Shown one piece after another: positions 15,441 through 24,293 of a DNA stretch of 38,937 nucleotides; the first letter of the stretch is position 1; each line of letters opens with the position of its first letter. The DNA is taken from contig JBAYHN010000002.1 of NCBI GenBank assembly GCA_041666125.1, positions 1 to 38,937 of the forward strand. Direction: 5' to 3'. Under the pieces are notes generated by a model. It was not told the origin of the DNA. It did not search any database and saw only the letters and a list, made by a program, of their open reading frames with translations. The DNA is from JBAYHN01 sp041666125 (lineage in GTDB: Bacteria; Patescibacteriota; Gracilibacteria; UBA1369; UM-FILTER-53-11). A program made the position numbers and the translations under genes.

Positions 15441-15454
15441 ATTTCCAGTATAAT
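15426..15454 (+). promoter_or_regulatory. Promoter of the type IV pilus operon
   Basis: TTGACC (15426-15431), a 17-base spacer and a perfect TATAAT (15449-15454). Transcription should start near 15461, giving a 30-base, A-rich leader with no Shine-Dalgarno before the pilB ATG. Confidence 0.8.
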
Positions 15455-15490
15455 ATAGGGAAAAGAAAAACATAAAAATAAAACAAAAAT

Positions 15491-16804
15491 ATGGCAGATA
15501 ATGTTTCAGATCCAATTATTGCGCCGGTTCCCTTAAATTCTGCAGCAGTGGAAAGTGTAGTAAGTGCAAGTAGTAAACTTATAGAGCTCCTTGAATTACA
15601 AAAAAAGGAAGCGAGTTTTGGTGATATTAAAGAAAGTGCGGTTGTTAAAATCGTAGATTTATTACTCTCAGAAGCTTACCAAAGTCACGCATCTGATATT
15701 CATATTGATCCGGACAGAAAAAATACAGTCGTTCGTTTTAGATTGGACGGCGTTATGCATGATATTTTTACGCTGCCAAAAAGAGTTCACGAACTTGTTG
15801 TTACTCGTTTAAAGATTTTGGCCAGACTCCGAACGGACGAACATCTCGCACCGCAAGATGGAAAACTGCAATATGAACTAGGTGAAAAACTTGTAGATAT
15901 TCGTGTTTCCACCGTGCCAACTGTAAAGGGCGAAAACGTAGTTATGAGAATTTTGGCAGATGATAGCCATCTTGGCCTGGAAGATCTTGGATATTCAAAA
16001 TCCGACTACGAAAAATTAATGAAATATGTGACAAAACCATGGGGAATGATTCTTGCCACGGGGCCTGTTGGATCCGGAAAAACCACAAGTCTTTATGCAA
16101 TTTTAAAAATTCTAAATAAGCGCGAAGTAAATATAATTACAATCGAAGACCCGGTGGAATATTACATTGAAGGAATAACTCAAATTCAAGTAAATCCAAA
16201 AGCCGGACTAACATTTGCTGAAGGTTTGCGTTCCATTGTTAGGCAAGACCCAAACATGATAATGGTTGGAGAAATTCGTGATGATGAAACCGCCGATATC
16301 GCTGTTAATGCAGCCATGACCGGGCATCTTGTTCTTTCTACTGTTCATACAAATAATGCAGCCACTACATTGCCAAGATTTTTGGAAATGGGACTTAAAT
16401 CATTCCTTATCGCATCGACAGTTAATGTGGTTATAGGCCAACGCCTTGTTCGTACGATTTGCGAAAAATGCAAAATTAAATATGAAGAATCGGTGGAGGA
16501 ATTATGTAAACATATTCCGGCCGAAGTTGTAGAGCGTGGAGCAAAAGGACAGAAAAAAATATTTCTTTTCAAGGGCCAGGGTTGTGAAGCTTGCAAAGGA
16601 ATGGGATACCAAGGTCGTGTTGGTATTCACGAAGTAATGGAAATAACTAACGAGTTGCGTGAACTGATTATGAAAGGAGCAAATGCCGATGAAATACAGG
16701 CAAAAGCCATTGCCCAGGGAATGACAACTATGTTCGACGATGCTTTTGATAAAGCTCTCGCCGGCATAACCACCACAGAAGAAATCCTCCGCGTTATAAA
16801 ATAA
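15491..16804 (+). CDS. pilB: Type IV pilus assembly ATPase PilB (short form)
   Basis: The cytoplasmic hexameric motor that powers pilus extension. Walker A is GPVGSGKTT at 191-199. The Walker B region and Asp box are in QDPNMIMVGEIRDDETAD (GEIRD at 260-264), and the His box in VLSTVHTN. Two CxxC pairs (C324/C327 and C365/C368) form the zinc-binding knuckle of the GspE/PilB type, which PilT retraction ATPases lack. At 437 residues it lacks the N-terminal MshEN domain of typical PilB (about 560 residues), starting almost directly at the N2 domain. It leads the operon and ends six bases before pilC. Type II secretion GspE is the alternative name, but the major pilin gene in the same operon favours a pilus. 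Confidence 0.93.
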   Translation: MADNVSDPIIAPVPLNSAAVESVVSASSKLIELLELQKKEASFGDIKESAVVKIVDLLLSEAYQSHASDIHIDPDRKNTVVRFRLDGVMHDIFTLPKRVHELVVTRLKILARLRTDEHLAPQDGKLQYELGEKLVDIRVSTVPTVKGENVVMRILADDSHLGLEDLGYSKSDYEKLMKYVTKPWGMILATGPVGSGKTTSLYAILKILNKREVNIITIEDPVEYYIEGITQIQVNPKAGLTFAEGLRSIVRQDPNMIMVGEIRDDETADIAVNAAMTGHLVLSTVHTNNAATTLPRFLEMGLKSFLIASTVNVVIGQRLVRTICEKCKIKYEESVEELCKHIPAEVVERGAKGQKKIFLFKGQGCEACKGMGYQGRVGIHEVMEITNELRELIMKGANADEIQAKAIAQGMTTMFDDAFDKALAGITTTEEILRVIK

Positions 16805-16809
16805 TTTCT

Positions 16810-17901
16810 ATGGAACAAAAAAAGAAAGAAAAGAAGTGGTGGCAAGGAGAGCTTTCGTTTGGAGGCGTTAGCGACACGGACATTTTGCTTTTCACAAAAC
16901 ATCTTTCTGTTGGGCTAAAAGCCGGGCTCACGATTGTTGATGCGCTGGACATGTTATATGACCAGGGTACCGGGCAAATGAGAAAAGTACTTGGTAAAAT
17001 AAAAGACACGGTAAATTCCGGCAAGCCTTTTCATGAAGCGCTTGCGGCTCATCCAAAACACTTTTCGCCGCTTTATGTGAGCATGGTAAAGACGGGAGAA
17101 ATAACCGGAAATTTGGAGGATAATTTGGCGCATCTTGCAAATAATCTTTGGAAAAATCATGAACTGAAACAGAAAATAAAATCCGCGATGATGTATCCGA
17201 CTATAGTTTTTATTGCGATCGTGGGTTTGGGCTTTTCTATAGCCATTTTTGTACTTCCAAAAATCCTTCCGCTTTTTAAGACTATGAATGTTAAATTGCC
17301 GCCGGCTACAAAGGTATTGCTCTTCGTTGCCGATCTTTTTTCTAATTATGGTGTGATTATTTCTGTAGTATTTATTGCCTTTATTATTTTTATGGGTTGG
17401 TTGCTTAGACAGAATTTTATAAAGCCAATTACTCATAGGCTAGTACTTGTTCTTCCGATAGTTAAAACTATTGTAAAGAATTTGAATATAGCCAGGTTTA
17501 CAAATACTTTGTCCACGCTTCTTTCCAGCGGGACCACGGTGGATGCAAGTTTGCAGATAGTGGTTGAGTCCACGCAAAATGTGTTGTATAAGGCAACAAT
17601 TCAATCTCTAATCGCCGAAGTTCAAAAGGGAAAACGCATGGCTTCTGTTCTTGCATATTATCCTGAACTATTTCCGCCTTTAACTTCGCGCATGATCGCA
17701 ATGGGTGAGCAAACCGGCAGTTTGGAGAAAACTCTAAGATATCTTAGCGAGTTTTATGAAGAAGAAATTGATTCTACAATGAGAAATTTAGGCAATATTT
17801 TGGAGCCCGTTTTGCTTTTGGTTATTGGAGTGATTGTTGCAACCGTGGCCATTGCGATTTTGGGCCCGATTTACCAAATAACAGGCAGTTTGCGACAATG
17901 A
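16810..17901 (+). CDS. pilC: Type IV pilus inner-membrane platform protein PilC
   Basis: The polytopic protein on which pilin subunits are loaded and which couples PilB motion to assembly. It has two repeated GspF domains. The first begins FTKHLSVGLKAGLTIVDALDML, with FHEALAAHPKHFSPLYVSMVKTGEITGNLEDNL. The second has FTNTLSTLLSSGTTVDASLQIV, with MASVLAYYPELFPPLTSRMIAMGEQTGSLE. Three membrane segments lie at about 118-145, 175-198 and 330-355. The length of 363 residues is slightly short for the family (about 400). Its ATG follows the pilB stop by five bases, and it ends with TGA three bases before the next gene, so translation is tightly coupled. Confidence 0.94.
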   Translation: MEQKKKEKKWWQGELSFGGVSDTDILLFTKHLSVGLKAGLTIVDALDMLYDQGTGQMRKVLGKIKDTVNSGKPFHEALAAHPKHFSPLYVSMVKTGEITGNLEDNLAHLANNLWKNHELKQKIKSAMMYPTIVFIAIVGLGFSIAIFVLPKILPLFKTMNVKLPPATKVLLFVADLFSNYGVIISVVFIAFIIFMGWLLRQNFIKPITHRLVLVLPIVKTIVKNLNIARFTNTLSTLLSSGTTVDASLQIVVESTQNVLYKATIQSLIAEVQKGKRMASVLAYYPELFPPLTSRMIAMGEQTGSLEKTLRYLSEFYEEEIDSTMRNLGNILEPVLLLVIGVIVATVAIAILGPIYQITGSLRQ

Positions 17902-17904
17902 TAT

Positions 17905-18378
17905 ATGAGAAATGCAACTGCAAAAGAAGGAATTACTCTGCTTGAAATTATATTGGTGGTTGCGGCACTAGCAATTATGGCGGGAGGAACGTTTACGATT
18001 TTTTCTTCATTTATAACGAATACATACGTTGACGATGCTGCTCAGGAAATCGTTTATTCGCTGCGAAAAGCCAATACCAATACAATTGCTCGGCTCCACG
18101 ATCTTCGTTGGGGAGTATATTTTAATGACACAGTTCAATCTTTTACTCTTTTTGCCGGCGAAAATTTTGCAGCAAGAAATACGCAGTACGACGCGGTAAC
18201 CAATTTGCCTGCGTCCGTTAGTTTTCCTCAAATTTCTTTTAACGGTTCCGGAAAAGAAGTGGTTTTTAGGAAAATTGCAGGCGATACAACTCAATATGGT
18301 TTTTTAAAAGTGCGCAGCACGAGTGGGCAAGAGCGAACAATAACAATTAATCAACTTGGACAAATTGAAATCAATTAA
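17905..18378 (+). CDS. GspH/FimT-like minor prepilin
   Basis: A 157-residue prepilin. After a short leader comes EG|ITLLEIILVVAALAIMAGG, with Glu at +5. The globular domain holds LRWGVYFNDTVQSFTLF, the recognisable GspH/FimT segment (a Gly-Val-x-Phe strand with a following FTLF). In related systems this subunit is part of the minor-pilin complex that starts assembly. It starts three bases after pilC and overlaps the following pilin gene by 23 bases. Confidence 0.85.
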   Translation: MRNATAKEGITLLEIILVVAALAIMAGGTFTIFSSFITNTYVDDAAQEIVYSLRKANTNTIARLHDLRWGVYFNDTVQSFTLFAGENFAARNTQYDAVTNLPASVSFPQISFNGSGKEVVFRKIAGDTTQYGFLKVRSTSGQERTITINQLGQIEIN

Positions 18379-20212
18379 AAAAAATACCAGTGCCGGAATT
18401 TTACTTGAAGCCATTCTTGCGATTGGAATAATTGCGATGGTTTTTACAGGAATTATTGGTGTAAGCCTTGGCGGACTTACCGGTACACTACGCGGAGAAG
18501 AAAGGCTGCCGGCGGTTGCGCTTGCGCAAGAGTCGCTGGAAGCGGTGCGCTCAATACGCGATTTTAGCTGGGAGAATCTAACGGCTGGAATACACGGATT
18601 AAGTGACACGAGCAATTATTGGGCACTTACCGACACGCCAGATGCCGTAGGTATATATACAAGGCAAGTTACGGTGGCCGATGTGGACGCAGCAACAAAA
18701 GACGTTGTGGTTAGCATAGGATGGGAAGTTCTACCGGGTGTTAATAATGAGATAGAAATAACGAATCGTTTCACAAATTGGTTAAATAAATCCTGGATAC
18801 AAACGCTTTTAGCTGATTTGGATGTAGGCACTAAAAGTTCTACAAAAATAACAAATACGGCGGGTGGTGAAATAACATTGGCCAACCAAGCGGATTTTTC
18901 CGAATCCAGTGTATTCGCCACGCACAATTTTCCGGGTGATGGCGACATTACTGACATTGTTGTGGTTGGGAATACACTCTATCTCGTAACTACTAACGAT
19001 GCCGGCGGGAAAGAATTTGCGAGCGTTGATATTTCCAATATTGCCAGTGGCACTATTACCGATCTAAATGCACTTGAACTTGGAACACAGGCAAATAGAT
19101 TGGCGATAAGTAACGGATACGCATACATTGCGACGAACAGTAACAGTGAAGAAGTGATAATTGTAAGGCTTTCTGATTTTACGAAAGTAAATTCTATTAA
19201 TATACCAGGGGATGAAAATGCAACCGGTATAGCGATTTTGGGCACTTCTCTTTGCGTAACAAAAGAAAGATCGTGGTCAAAGGAATTTTATGCATATGAC
19301 GTGTCTAATCCTGAATCACCAATTGGGGCGGCTCTTGGCTCGGTTGAACTTGATACGGACGGCAACGAAATAGTGATGAGTGGCAATTATGCATACGTTG
19401 CAACAGATAAAAACTCGAAAGAATTGATGGTTGTTAAATTAAGCACATATACAGTTGTTAACAGCGTTGATTTACACGGAGATCAAGATGCAAATGCTAT
19501 TGGAATTGACGGAACATCTGTATACATCGGTAGAGATGGCAGCGGTAGCGAAGATGAATTTTATTCGCTTAATATAGCGTCACCGGAAGGAAGCATTACA
19601 ATAAATGGATCTGCGGATTTGGAAGGAGAATGGTGGCACGATAACGATGTTGCGGATTTAAGCGTGGTTGGGAATACGGCATACCTTGGATTGCAGCATG
19701 ATAGCGATTGGAGAAATAGAAAAATTGCGATAGTTAACACTTCAAACAATGCAATAACCGGATGGGTGGATGTGGATGCATCGGACGATCTGCATTTGGA
19801 AAGTATTTGGGTGGCAGGCATATATGTTTATGTCGGCTCAAGTCACTCAACAAGAACTCTTCAGGTTATACGTGGAGATGAAAATGGAGCATATTTCACC
19901 AATGGCTCATTTATTTCGTCGGCGCTCGATACCGGATCGGCAGACACAATTTATAATTCAATCTCTTGGACTAAAGCTGGCACAGGAATCGTAAAATTTC
20001 AACTTAGAACTGCAGATACGCAAGAAAATCTCTCAAGTGCCGTGTGGGTTGGTCCGGATGGTACAAGCGCAACATTTTATGAAACCTCCGAAACAGGCAT
20101 CGTTACAAAGCCGGGGGCCTCAAAACGTTGGATGCAATACAAGGCGGATCTTTCGGGAGACGGTTTAACAACGCCAATTATAAATGACGTTAGCGTCACA
20201 TATGAAAACTAA
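18356..20212 (+). CDS. GspI/PilV-like minor pilin fused to beta-propeller and adhesin-like domain
   Basis: A 618-residue tip-pilin candidate. Residues 13-35 (AGILLEAILAIGIIAMVF) are a class III pilin helix. Cleavage after A13 puts Glu at +5; after G14, at +4. Then comes EERLPAVALAQESLEAVRSIRDFSW, typical of GspI/PilV. Residues about 190-508 are repeated blades (NGYAYIATNSNSEEVIIVRLSD, GNYAYVATDKNSKELMVVKLS) of an LVIVD-like beta-propeller. Residues about 512-618 (FISSALDTG, FQLRTADTQENL, WVGPDGTSATF, RWMQYKADL) form a jelly-roll-like domain common in bacterial surface proteins. The start is TTG (18356, or 18365) because no ATG precedes the helix; it overlaps the previous gene. Ordinary members are under 200 residues. 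It probably works as the pilus-tip adhesin. Confidence 0.85.
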   Translation: MDKLKSIKKNTSAGILLEAILAIGIIAMVFTGIIGVSLGGLTGTLRGEERLPAVALAQESLEAVRSIRDFSWENLTAGIHGLSDTSNYWALTDTPDAVGIYTRQVTVADVDAATKDVVVSIGWEVLPGVNNEIEITNRFTNWLNKSWIQTLLADLDVGTKSSTKITNTAGGEITLANQADFSESSVFATHNFPGDGDITDIVVVGNTLYLVTTNDAGGKEFASVDISNIASGTITDLNALELGTQANRLAISNGYAYIATNSNSEEVIIVRLSDFTKVNSINIPGDENATGIAILGTSLCVTKERSWSKEFYAYDVSNPESPIGAALGSVELDTDGNEIVMSGNYAYVATDKNSKELMVVKLSTYTVVNSVDLHGDQDANAIGIDGTSVYIGRDGSGSEDEFYSLNIASPEGSITINGSADLEGEWWHDNDVADLSVVGNTAYLGLQHDSDWRNRKIAIVNTSNNAITGWVDVDASDDLHLESIWVAGIYVYVGSSHSTRTLQVIRGDENGAYFTNGSFISSALDTGSADTIYNSISWTKAGTGIVKFQLRTADTQENLSSAVWVGPDGTSATFYETSETGIVTKPGASKRWMQYKADLSGDGLTTPIINDVSVTYEN

Positions 20213-20738
20213 AGCTTTCACGCTCATTGAGCTGATTATTTACATAGCTATTCTCGCAACCGTGCTTGTATCCACGGTGGGAATTTTGTGGAATGTAATT
20301 GGTGGAAGCGTTAGAGTTAGTTCTTCAACGGAAATTTCATATAGTGCGCGTCTTGTGCTCGATAATATTACCCGCGCGGGCAGGGGAGCAAGCGATGTGC
20401 TTACGGGGAGCAGCACATTTGGCAATCATCCCGGAGTTTTGGTTTTTGGTAGTGCCGGAGGCGATATTACTTTCGATACAACTACAAAAAATATTACTGT
20501 CGGCGGGCAAAGCGTTACAATTCGCAAATTGCGCATGAAAACTGGAGCCGGCGAACCAATTGATCTAACAAGTGATAAAGTGGACGTCACAAATTTTATC
20601 GTTAAAAATAGAACCAGAGGAACAGAACCAAAGAATGTAAAGGTGGAAGTAACTTTGGCATCTGTAAATCCGGGGCAAGATCCTGCCAGAAATAAAACTT
20701 TATCTTTTGAGACTGCTATTTCAATACGCAAGCGTTAA
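20202..20738 (+). CDS. GspJ/PilW-like minor prepilin
   Basis: A 178-residue prepilin. The leader MKTKA is cleaved before FTLIELIIYIAILATVLVSTVGILW, leaving Ala instead of Gly at -1 and Glu at +5. The IELIIYIAI signature and the following segment (ARLVLDNITRAGRGASDVL, about residues 50-70) fit the GspJ/PilW group. The ATG at 20202 is chosen over 20184, because it gives a normal short leader; it overlaps the end of the propeller-pilin gene by 11 bases. Confidence 0.8.
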   Translation: MKTKAFTLIELIIYIAILATVLVSTVGILWNVIGGSVRVSSSTEISYSARLVLDNITRAGRGASDVLTGSSTFGNHPGVLVFGSAGGDITFDTTTKNITVGGQSVTIRKLRMKTGAGEPIDLTSDKVDVTNFIVKNRTRGTEPKNVKVEVTLASVNPGQDPARNKTLSFETAISIRKR

Positions 20739-20743
20739 TTTTT

Positions 20744-21145
20744 ATGAAAAAATCTGCATTTAAAAATCATTCCGGGTTAAGCCTTCTAGTAGTCGTACTT
20801 GTGATTGCTGCAGTTGCAGTTTTGCTTGCCAGTACAGCAGGTTTAACCGGCATTGATGCTGTCCAAACCAGCGTACATCAAGATATAACACTTGAAGCTT
20901 TTGCAGGTGCCGACAGTTGCATGGAAGTTGCAATTAAACATTTACATGATGATCATAATTATGTTGGAGAAACGGCAACGCTTGGCGACACAGTTTGTAC
21001 TATTACGATAACCGGCAGCGGCACCGCACGAACGGTTAAAGTACATGCAGCCCACGCCTCATCTACATATACAAGAGAACTTCAGGCAGAGATAGATTGG
21101 GGGACAAAATATCAAGTTATGTCGTGGCAAGAGCTAACAGATTAA
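20744..21145 (+). CDS. GspK/PilX-like minor pilin lacking Glu at +5
   Basis: A 133-residue pilin-like protein. The leader ends HSG and is followed by LSLLVVVLVIAAVAVLLAST. The position +5 after the Gly is Val, not the Glu that almost every pilin has. In type II secretion only the tip subunit GspK lacks this Glu, so this is the best candidate for the first subunit of the filament. The globular part is short and has two Cys (DSCMEVAIKHL and DTVCTITITGSG), probably a disulfide. GspK proteins are usually over 300 residues, so PilX/ComGG-like small forms are a closer match in size. Confidence 0.75.
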   Translation: MKKSAFKNHSGLSLLVVVLVIAAVAVLLASTAGLTGIDAVQTSVHQDITLEAFAGADSCMEVAIKHLHDDHNYVGETATLGDTVCTITITGSGTARTVKVHAAHASSTYTRELQAEIDWGTKYQVMSWQELTD

Positions 21146-21171
21146 TTCTGCTTTTAAAAAAAATATCTCTT

Positions 21172-21180
21172 TGATATGAT
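21172..21180 (+). promoter_or_regulatory. Internal promoter candidate before the major pilin gene
   Basis: TGATATGAT (TG, one base, TATGAT) is an extended -10. It would give the major pilin an extra transcript with a leader of about 40 bases, which fits the need for far more major than minor pilin. The -35 region (TTTTAA at 21152-21157) is poor. Confidence 0.4.
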
Positions 21181-21226
21181 TACATAAAGTATTTCAAAAC
21201 CAATATTTTTTAACTCACATCACTAT

Positions 21227-21727
21227 ATGTTGTCTCAAATCCGTAAGGGTTTCACCATGGTTGAACTCATTATAGTCATTGCCATTATCGCCGTGCTCGC
21301 AGCAGGTGTTTTTGTGGCTATTGACCCGGCAAAACGTTTGCACGAAGCAAGGAATTCACGCAGACATACCGATACTGCCAGCATTCTTGACGCACTTATT
21401 AAAATTCAGGCAGACAATCGTGGTACTCACTACACAACTGTAGCAGCAGCAACTGCTGGAAACTTTTATGCAATTGGTACAGCTGCAAATGGTTGCGACA
21501 CAACATGTACAGCTAAAGTAACTCAGGCAGCTTGCTTGGATCTTTCTGCTGTTCCAACTAACTACATTGCTTCTATTCCTGTCGATCCTTCAACTGGTAC
21601 GGCAGCTAATTCAGATTATTATATTTCCAAATCAGCAACTGGAACACTCACTGTAGGTTCATGTGATCCAGAAGGAGAGGCTGCAGGAGGAGGAGGAGTG
21701 GCACCAGCTATCGAGGTAAGCCGCTAA
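21227..21727 (+). CDS. Type IV major pilin
   Basis: A 166-residue prepilin: RKG|FTMVELIIVIAIIAVLAAGVFVAIDPAKRLHEARNSRRHTDT, with Glu at +5 and a canonical first helix. The globular domain has four Cys (GCDTTCTAK, AACLDL, GSCDPEG), so two disulfides are possible, and the IPVDPSTGT...YYISKSATGTL motif shared with the orphan pilin at 6151. The tail is Gly/Ala-rich. Position at the operon end, a separate promoter candidate and a strong terminator right after it fit a major subunit. It is pilA-like in role; the exact orthology is not established. Confidence 0.88.
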   Translation: MLSQIRKGFTMVELIIVIAIIAVLAAGVFVAIDPAKRLHEARNSRRHTDTASILDALIKIQADNRGTHYTTVAAATAGNFYAIGTAANGCDTTCTAKVTQAACLDLSAVPTNYIASIPVDPSTGTAANSDYYISKSATGTLTVGSCDPEGEAAGGGGVAPAIEVSR

Positions 21728-21751
21728 ACGTTTTCGTCTAATATAAATCAA

Positions 21752-21785
21752 GGCCACATGATCATCTGATCATGTGGCCTTTTTA
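21752..21785 (+). terminator. Rho-independent terminator of the pilus operon
   Basis: A 13-base perfect stem (GGCCACATGATCA with TGATCATGTGGCC), a two-base loop, then TTTTT. It ends the pilus operon 25 bases after the major pilin stop. Confidence 0.9.
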
Positions 21786-21811
21786 GATGTAATGAGGGTG
21801 ATAATAATCCT

Positions 21812-23146
21812 TTATTTATCCAGCCCCCTGGATGATCTACAGGTTTTTGTATAAAGATCGCGGAAAATATTGCCTGGATCGGTTTTAACCTTAACCGCCT
21901 CATAATTCTCCTTATTCCAGGTCTTCCAAAAGTCTTTTTCGGTGTAATAATTGCCGGAAATTAAAGTCTTTAGGCCACCGATGTCCGTTAGTTCATCTTC
22001 TATAATTTTGTAGTAGTTTTTGTCGGTCTTCTTTTTGAGGCCATAGATGGCCAAATCCAAGAAAAGATCGTCTTTTGTTTTTTTAAAGAACTCGGAAGAG
22101 ATCCATTCATATTTGCGGGCGGCCTTATATGGAACGCACCACAGCGGGAAAAAATTTACTTCTTTTTTGTACCAATTCATAAAATTTGTAGCTTTGGAAA
22201 ATGGAACAAAGACGTCTAATGTTACGGGAATTTGAGAAGAGGGGATCCATCTGCGGAATATTTCTACCATTCTGAGTACTTGAGAAGAACTCATAAACTT
22301 TCCAAAGAGTAATCTGCCAAGAAAAGATTTAGGATTCACATTAGTTACTCCCTTGTCATAGCGGAAAAAATAGTCGGGCGTTTTTAAATAATCTTCTTTT
22401 CGCTCCTTTGTGCTTTTATAGTAAATTCTCATCCAGTCATAACTATGTGTATATGGCGCCTTATCGACAAAATTTGCCACGCTGAGCACATATTCTGTGT
22501 CTGAATGAATGATTCCATCCATAAAATCAACGTCCTTGCTTTTAAAATGTCCCCAAATAGCCGCTTTATAATCTTCCAGATTTTTATATTTTTCATATTC
22601 CACCTTCACAAAAGGTTTTGCGGATATAAGTTTAAATTTTAATTTTGAGATAATGCCAAGAGTTCCAAATGTGCCATGAACCATCTGGAAAATTAGCTTA
22701 TTGTTGTTTTCTGGAGTGCAAATCAGCACGTCGCCTTTTGCGGTAATTACTTCATATTCAAGGCAAGTGTCGTGAAATCCACCAAATTTATATGACATGG
22801 ATTCTATGGAACAGCCAGCAACTGCGCCTCCGATCGTAATGGTTTTTAATTCGGGAACGACAATGGGAACAAGATTATGTTTAAGAGTTGCGGCGACCAA
22901 ATCAACAAAAGTAACGCCGGGCTCTGCAATGCAGATTCTCTTTTTTGGATCTATGTGCAGAATCTCATTAAGGGCGCTTACATCCAGTTTTTCATCCAAA
23001 TGTTTTTTATCGTCAGGCTTTGGAACCTCATGAGAAACGGATTTTTTCTTTAATGATAGGGGCTTTGTGCTCGTGCGGTTTTTTAGCTGATGAGTAATTT
23101 TGGATATTTTTTGTTCGTGAGTTAGCATAGTCAGGATTTTCGGCAT
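21812..23146 (-). CDS. FAD-linked oxidoreductase (FAD_binding_4 type, DHCR24-like)
   Basis: A 444-residue flavoenzyme. The N-terminal half is a VAO/PCMH-type FAD-binding domain: AEPGVTFVDLVAATLKHNLVPIVVPELKTITIGGAVAGCSIESMSYKFGG (about 75-122), with a Cys-containing EYEVITAKGDVLICTPE next, and GTFGTLGIISKLKFKL near 165. The GGAVAG.S.ES pattern is that of the sterol-reductase/Dwarf1 and GlcD relatives. The C-terminal half would hold the substrate; it is basic and aromatic. It has no signal peptide. A Met six residues downstream (ATG at 23128) is an alternative start. The substrate is unknown; a lipid or sugar alcohol are both possible. Confidence 0.85.
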   Translation of the reverse strand: MPKILTMLTHEQKISKITHQLKNRTSTKPLSLKKKSVSHEVPKPDDKKHLDEKLDVSALNEILHIDPKKRICIAEPGVTFVDLVAATLKHNLVPIVVPELKTITIGGAVAGCSIESMSYKFGGFHDTCLEYEVITAKGDVLICTPENNNKLIFQMVHGTFGTLGIISKLKFKLISAKPFVKVEYEKYKNLEDYKAAIWGHFKSKDVDFMDGIIHSDTEYVLSVANFVDKAPYTHSYDWMRIYYKSTKERKEDYLKTPDYFFRYDKGVTNVNPKSFLGRLLFGKFMSSSQVLRMVEIFRRWIPSSQIPVTLDVFVPFSKATNFMNWYKKEVNFFPLWCVPYKAARKYEWISSEFFKKTKDDLFLDLAIYGLKKKTDKNYYKIIEDELTDIGGLKTLISGNYYTEKDFWKTWNKENYEAVKVKTDPGNIFRDLYTKTCRSSRGLDK

Positions 23147-23257
23147 TATGGAATAAGCACAACAATAACGTGAGCATACAGTAACTAAGTGATAGCAGTT
23201 TATACTTCGTTTTTAAGTTAGTGAAGTGGGCCTGGTGTTTATCGGCCAAGATAAGGC

Positions 23258-23263
23258 TATAAT
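23258..23263 (+). promoter_or_regulatory. -10 box of the FemAB gene; leaderless GTG start
   Basis: A perfect TATAAT six bases before the GTG at 23270, so transcription should begin at the start codon. The -35 region is poor (TGTTTA with a 16-base spacer). Confidence 0.55.
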
Positions 23264-23269
23264 TGAGCC

Positions 23270-24286
23270 GTGATTGAATTTAAATACATAAGTAAAAAGT
23301 TTGAACAGCAGTGGGAGGAATTGGTGAAAAATTCCGGCTCAAGTGGTTTTATGCAGTCGTGTTTTTGGTGTGATTTTAAGAGGAAAACCGGATGGGAGAC
23401 TTTTAAAATCGGACTTTTTGAAGATGGAAAATTGATTGGTGGAACCGTTGCCATGAAGTTTCATTATTCCAAAACAAAGAATTTTCTTTATTTGCCCGAG
23501 GGGCCGATTTTGCCATATGGCTCACCAAATGCTGATAAATATTTTGATGAATTAATTGGAGAAATAGATGCGGTGGCGGATTTAAAGGGGGACGAATTGA
23601 CTACCCATCTGCGTATTGAGCCGCGCCTAAGTGAAGTTCCTATTTTTTTTAGGAAATTTGATAAAGCTCCATACAACATGGAGCCACGACACACTTTGAT
23701 GCTCGATTTGTCACAAAGTGAAAAGGAAATTTTGGCTCAAATGAAGCAAAAGGGGAGATATAATATAAAAATCGCCGATAAAAATAATGTAGAAGTTATT
23801 GAAGATCCTTCGGAAGCTGGAATTAAGAAATTCATAAAATTATATAAAGAAACCACAGACAGAAAGAAGTTTGAAGGTAAATCGGATAAATATTTTTATG
23901 CTCTTGTTGACGCACTGCAGAAAAATAAAACCGGCACATTATATATTGCTCAAAGTAAGAATATTCCACTCGCTGCAGCAATAGTTATTTTTTATGGCGA
24001 TCGTTCTACTTATTTCTTTGGCGCAACTTCGAATAAAGACAGAGAAAAAATGGCTCCATATAAGCTTCATTTTGAGATTGCCAAAGCTTCAAAAGCTAAA
24101 AATTTTAAATGGTACGATTTTTGGGGAATTGCTCCGGCTGATGCAGATCAATCTCATGATTGGTATGGTTTTACTCAATTCAAAAAGAAATTCGGCGGGA
24201 AAAGTTTTAGATTTATAGGGGCTTATGACTTTGTGTACAACAAAAAACTATATCTGGAATTTTTAAAAGAGAGCGGTGAAATATAG
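23270..24286 (+). CDS. FemAB-family peptidoglycan interpeptide-bridge aminoacyltransferase
   Basis: A 338-residue cytoplasmic enzyme expected to add amino acids from aminoacyl-tRNA to the peptide stem of lipid II. It has two GNAT-like domains. The first begins FMQSCFWCDFKRKTGWETFKIGLFEDGKLIGGTVAM. The second holds MKQKGRYNIKIADKNNVEV, TTDRKKFEGKSDKYFYAL, YFFGATSN and YDFWGIAPADADQSHDWYGFTQFKKKFGG, all strong FemAB signatures. The coiled-coil insert of some Fem proteins is absent. Start GTG at 23270 is supported by the -10 box six bases earlier. A Fem-like enzyme implies branched peptidoglycan stems; which amino acid is added cannot be read. Confidence 0.9.
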   Translation: MIEFKYISKKFEQQWEELVKNSGSSGFMQSCFWCDFKRKTGWETFKIGLFEDGKLIGGTVAMKFHYSKTKNFLYLPEGPILPYGSPNADKYFDELIGEIDAVADLKGDELTTHLRIEPRLSEVPIFFRKFDKAPYNMEPRHTLMLDLSQSEKEILAQMKQKGRYNIKIADKNNVEVIEDPSEAGIKKFIKLYKETTDRKKFEGKSDKYFYALVDALQKNKTGTLYIAQSKNIPLAAAIVIFYGDRSTYFFGATSNKDREKMAPYKLHFEIAKASKAKNFKWYDFWGIAPADADQSHDWYGFTQFKKKFGGKSFRFIGAYDFVYNKKLYLEFLKESGEI

Positions 24287-24293
24287 TCGAATT

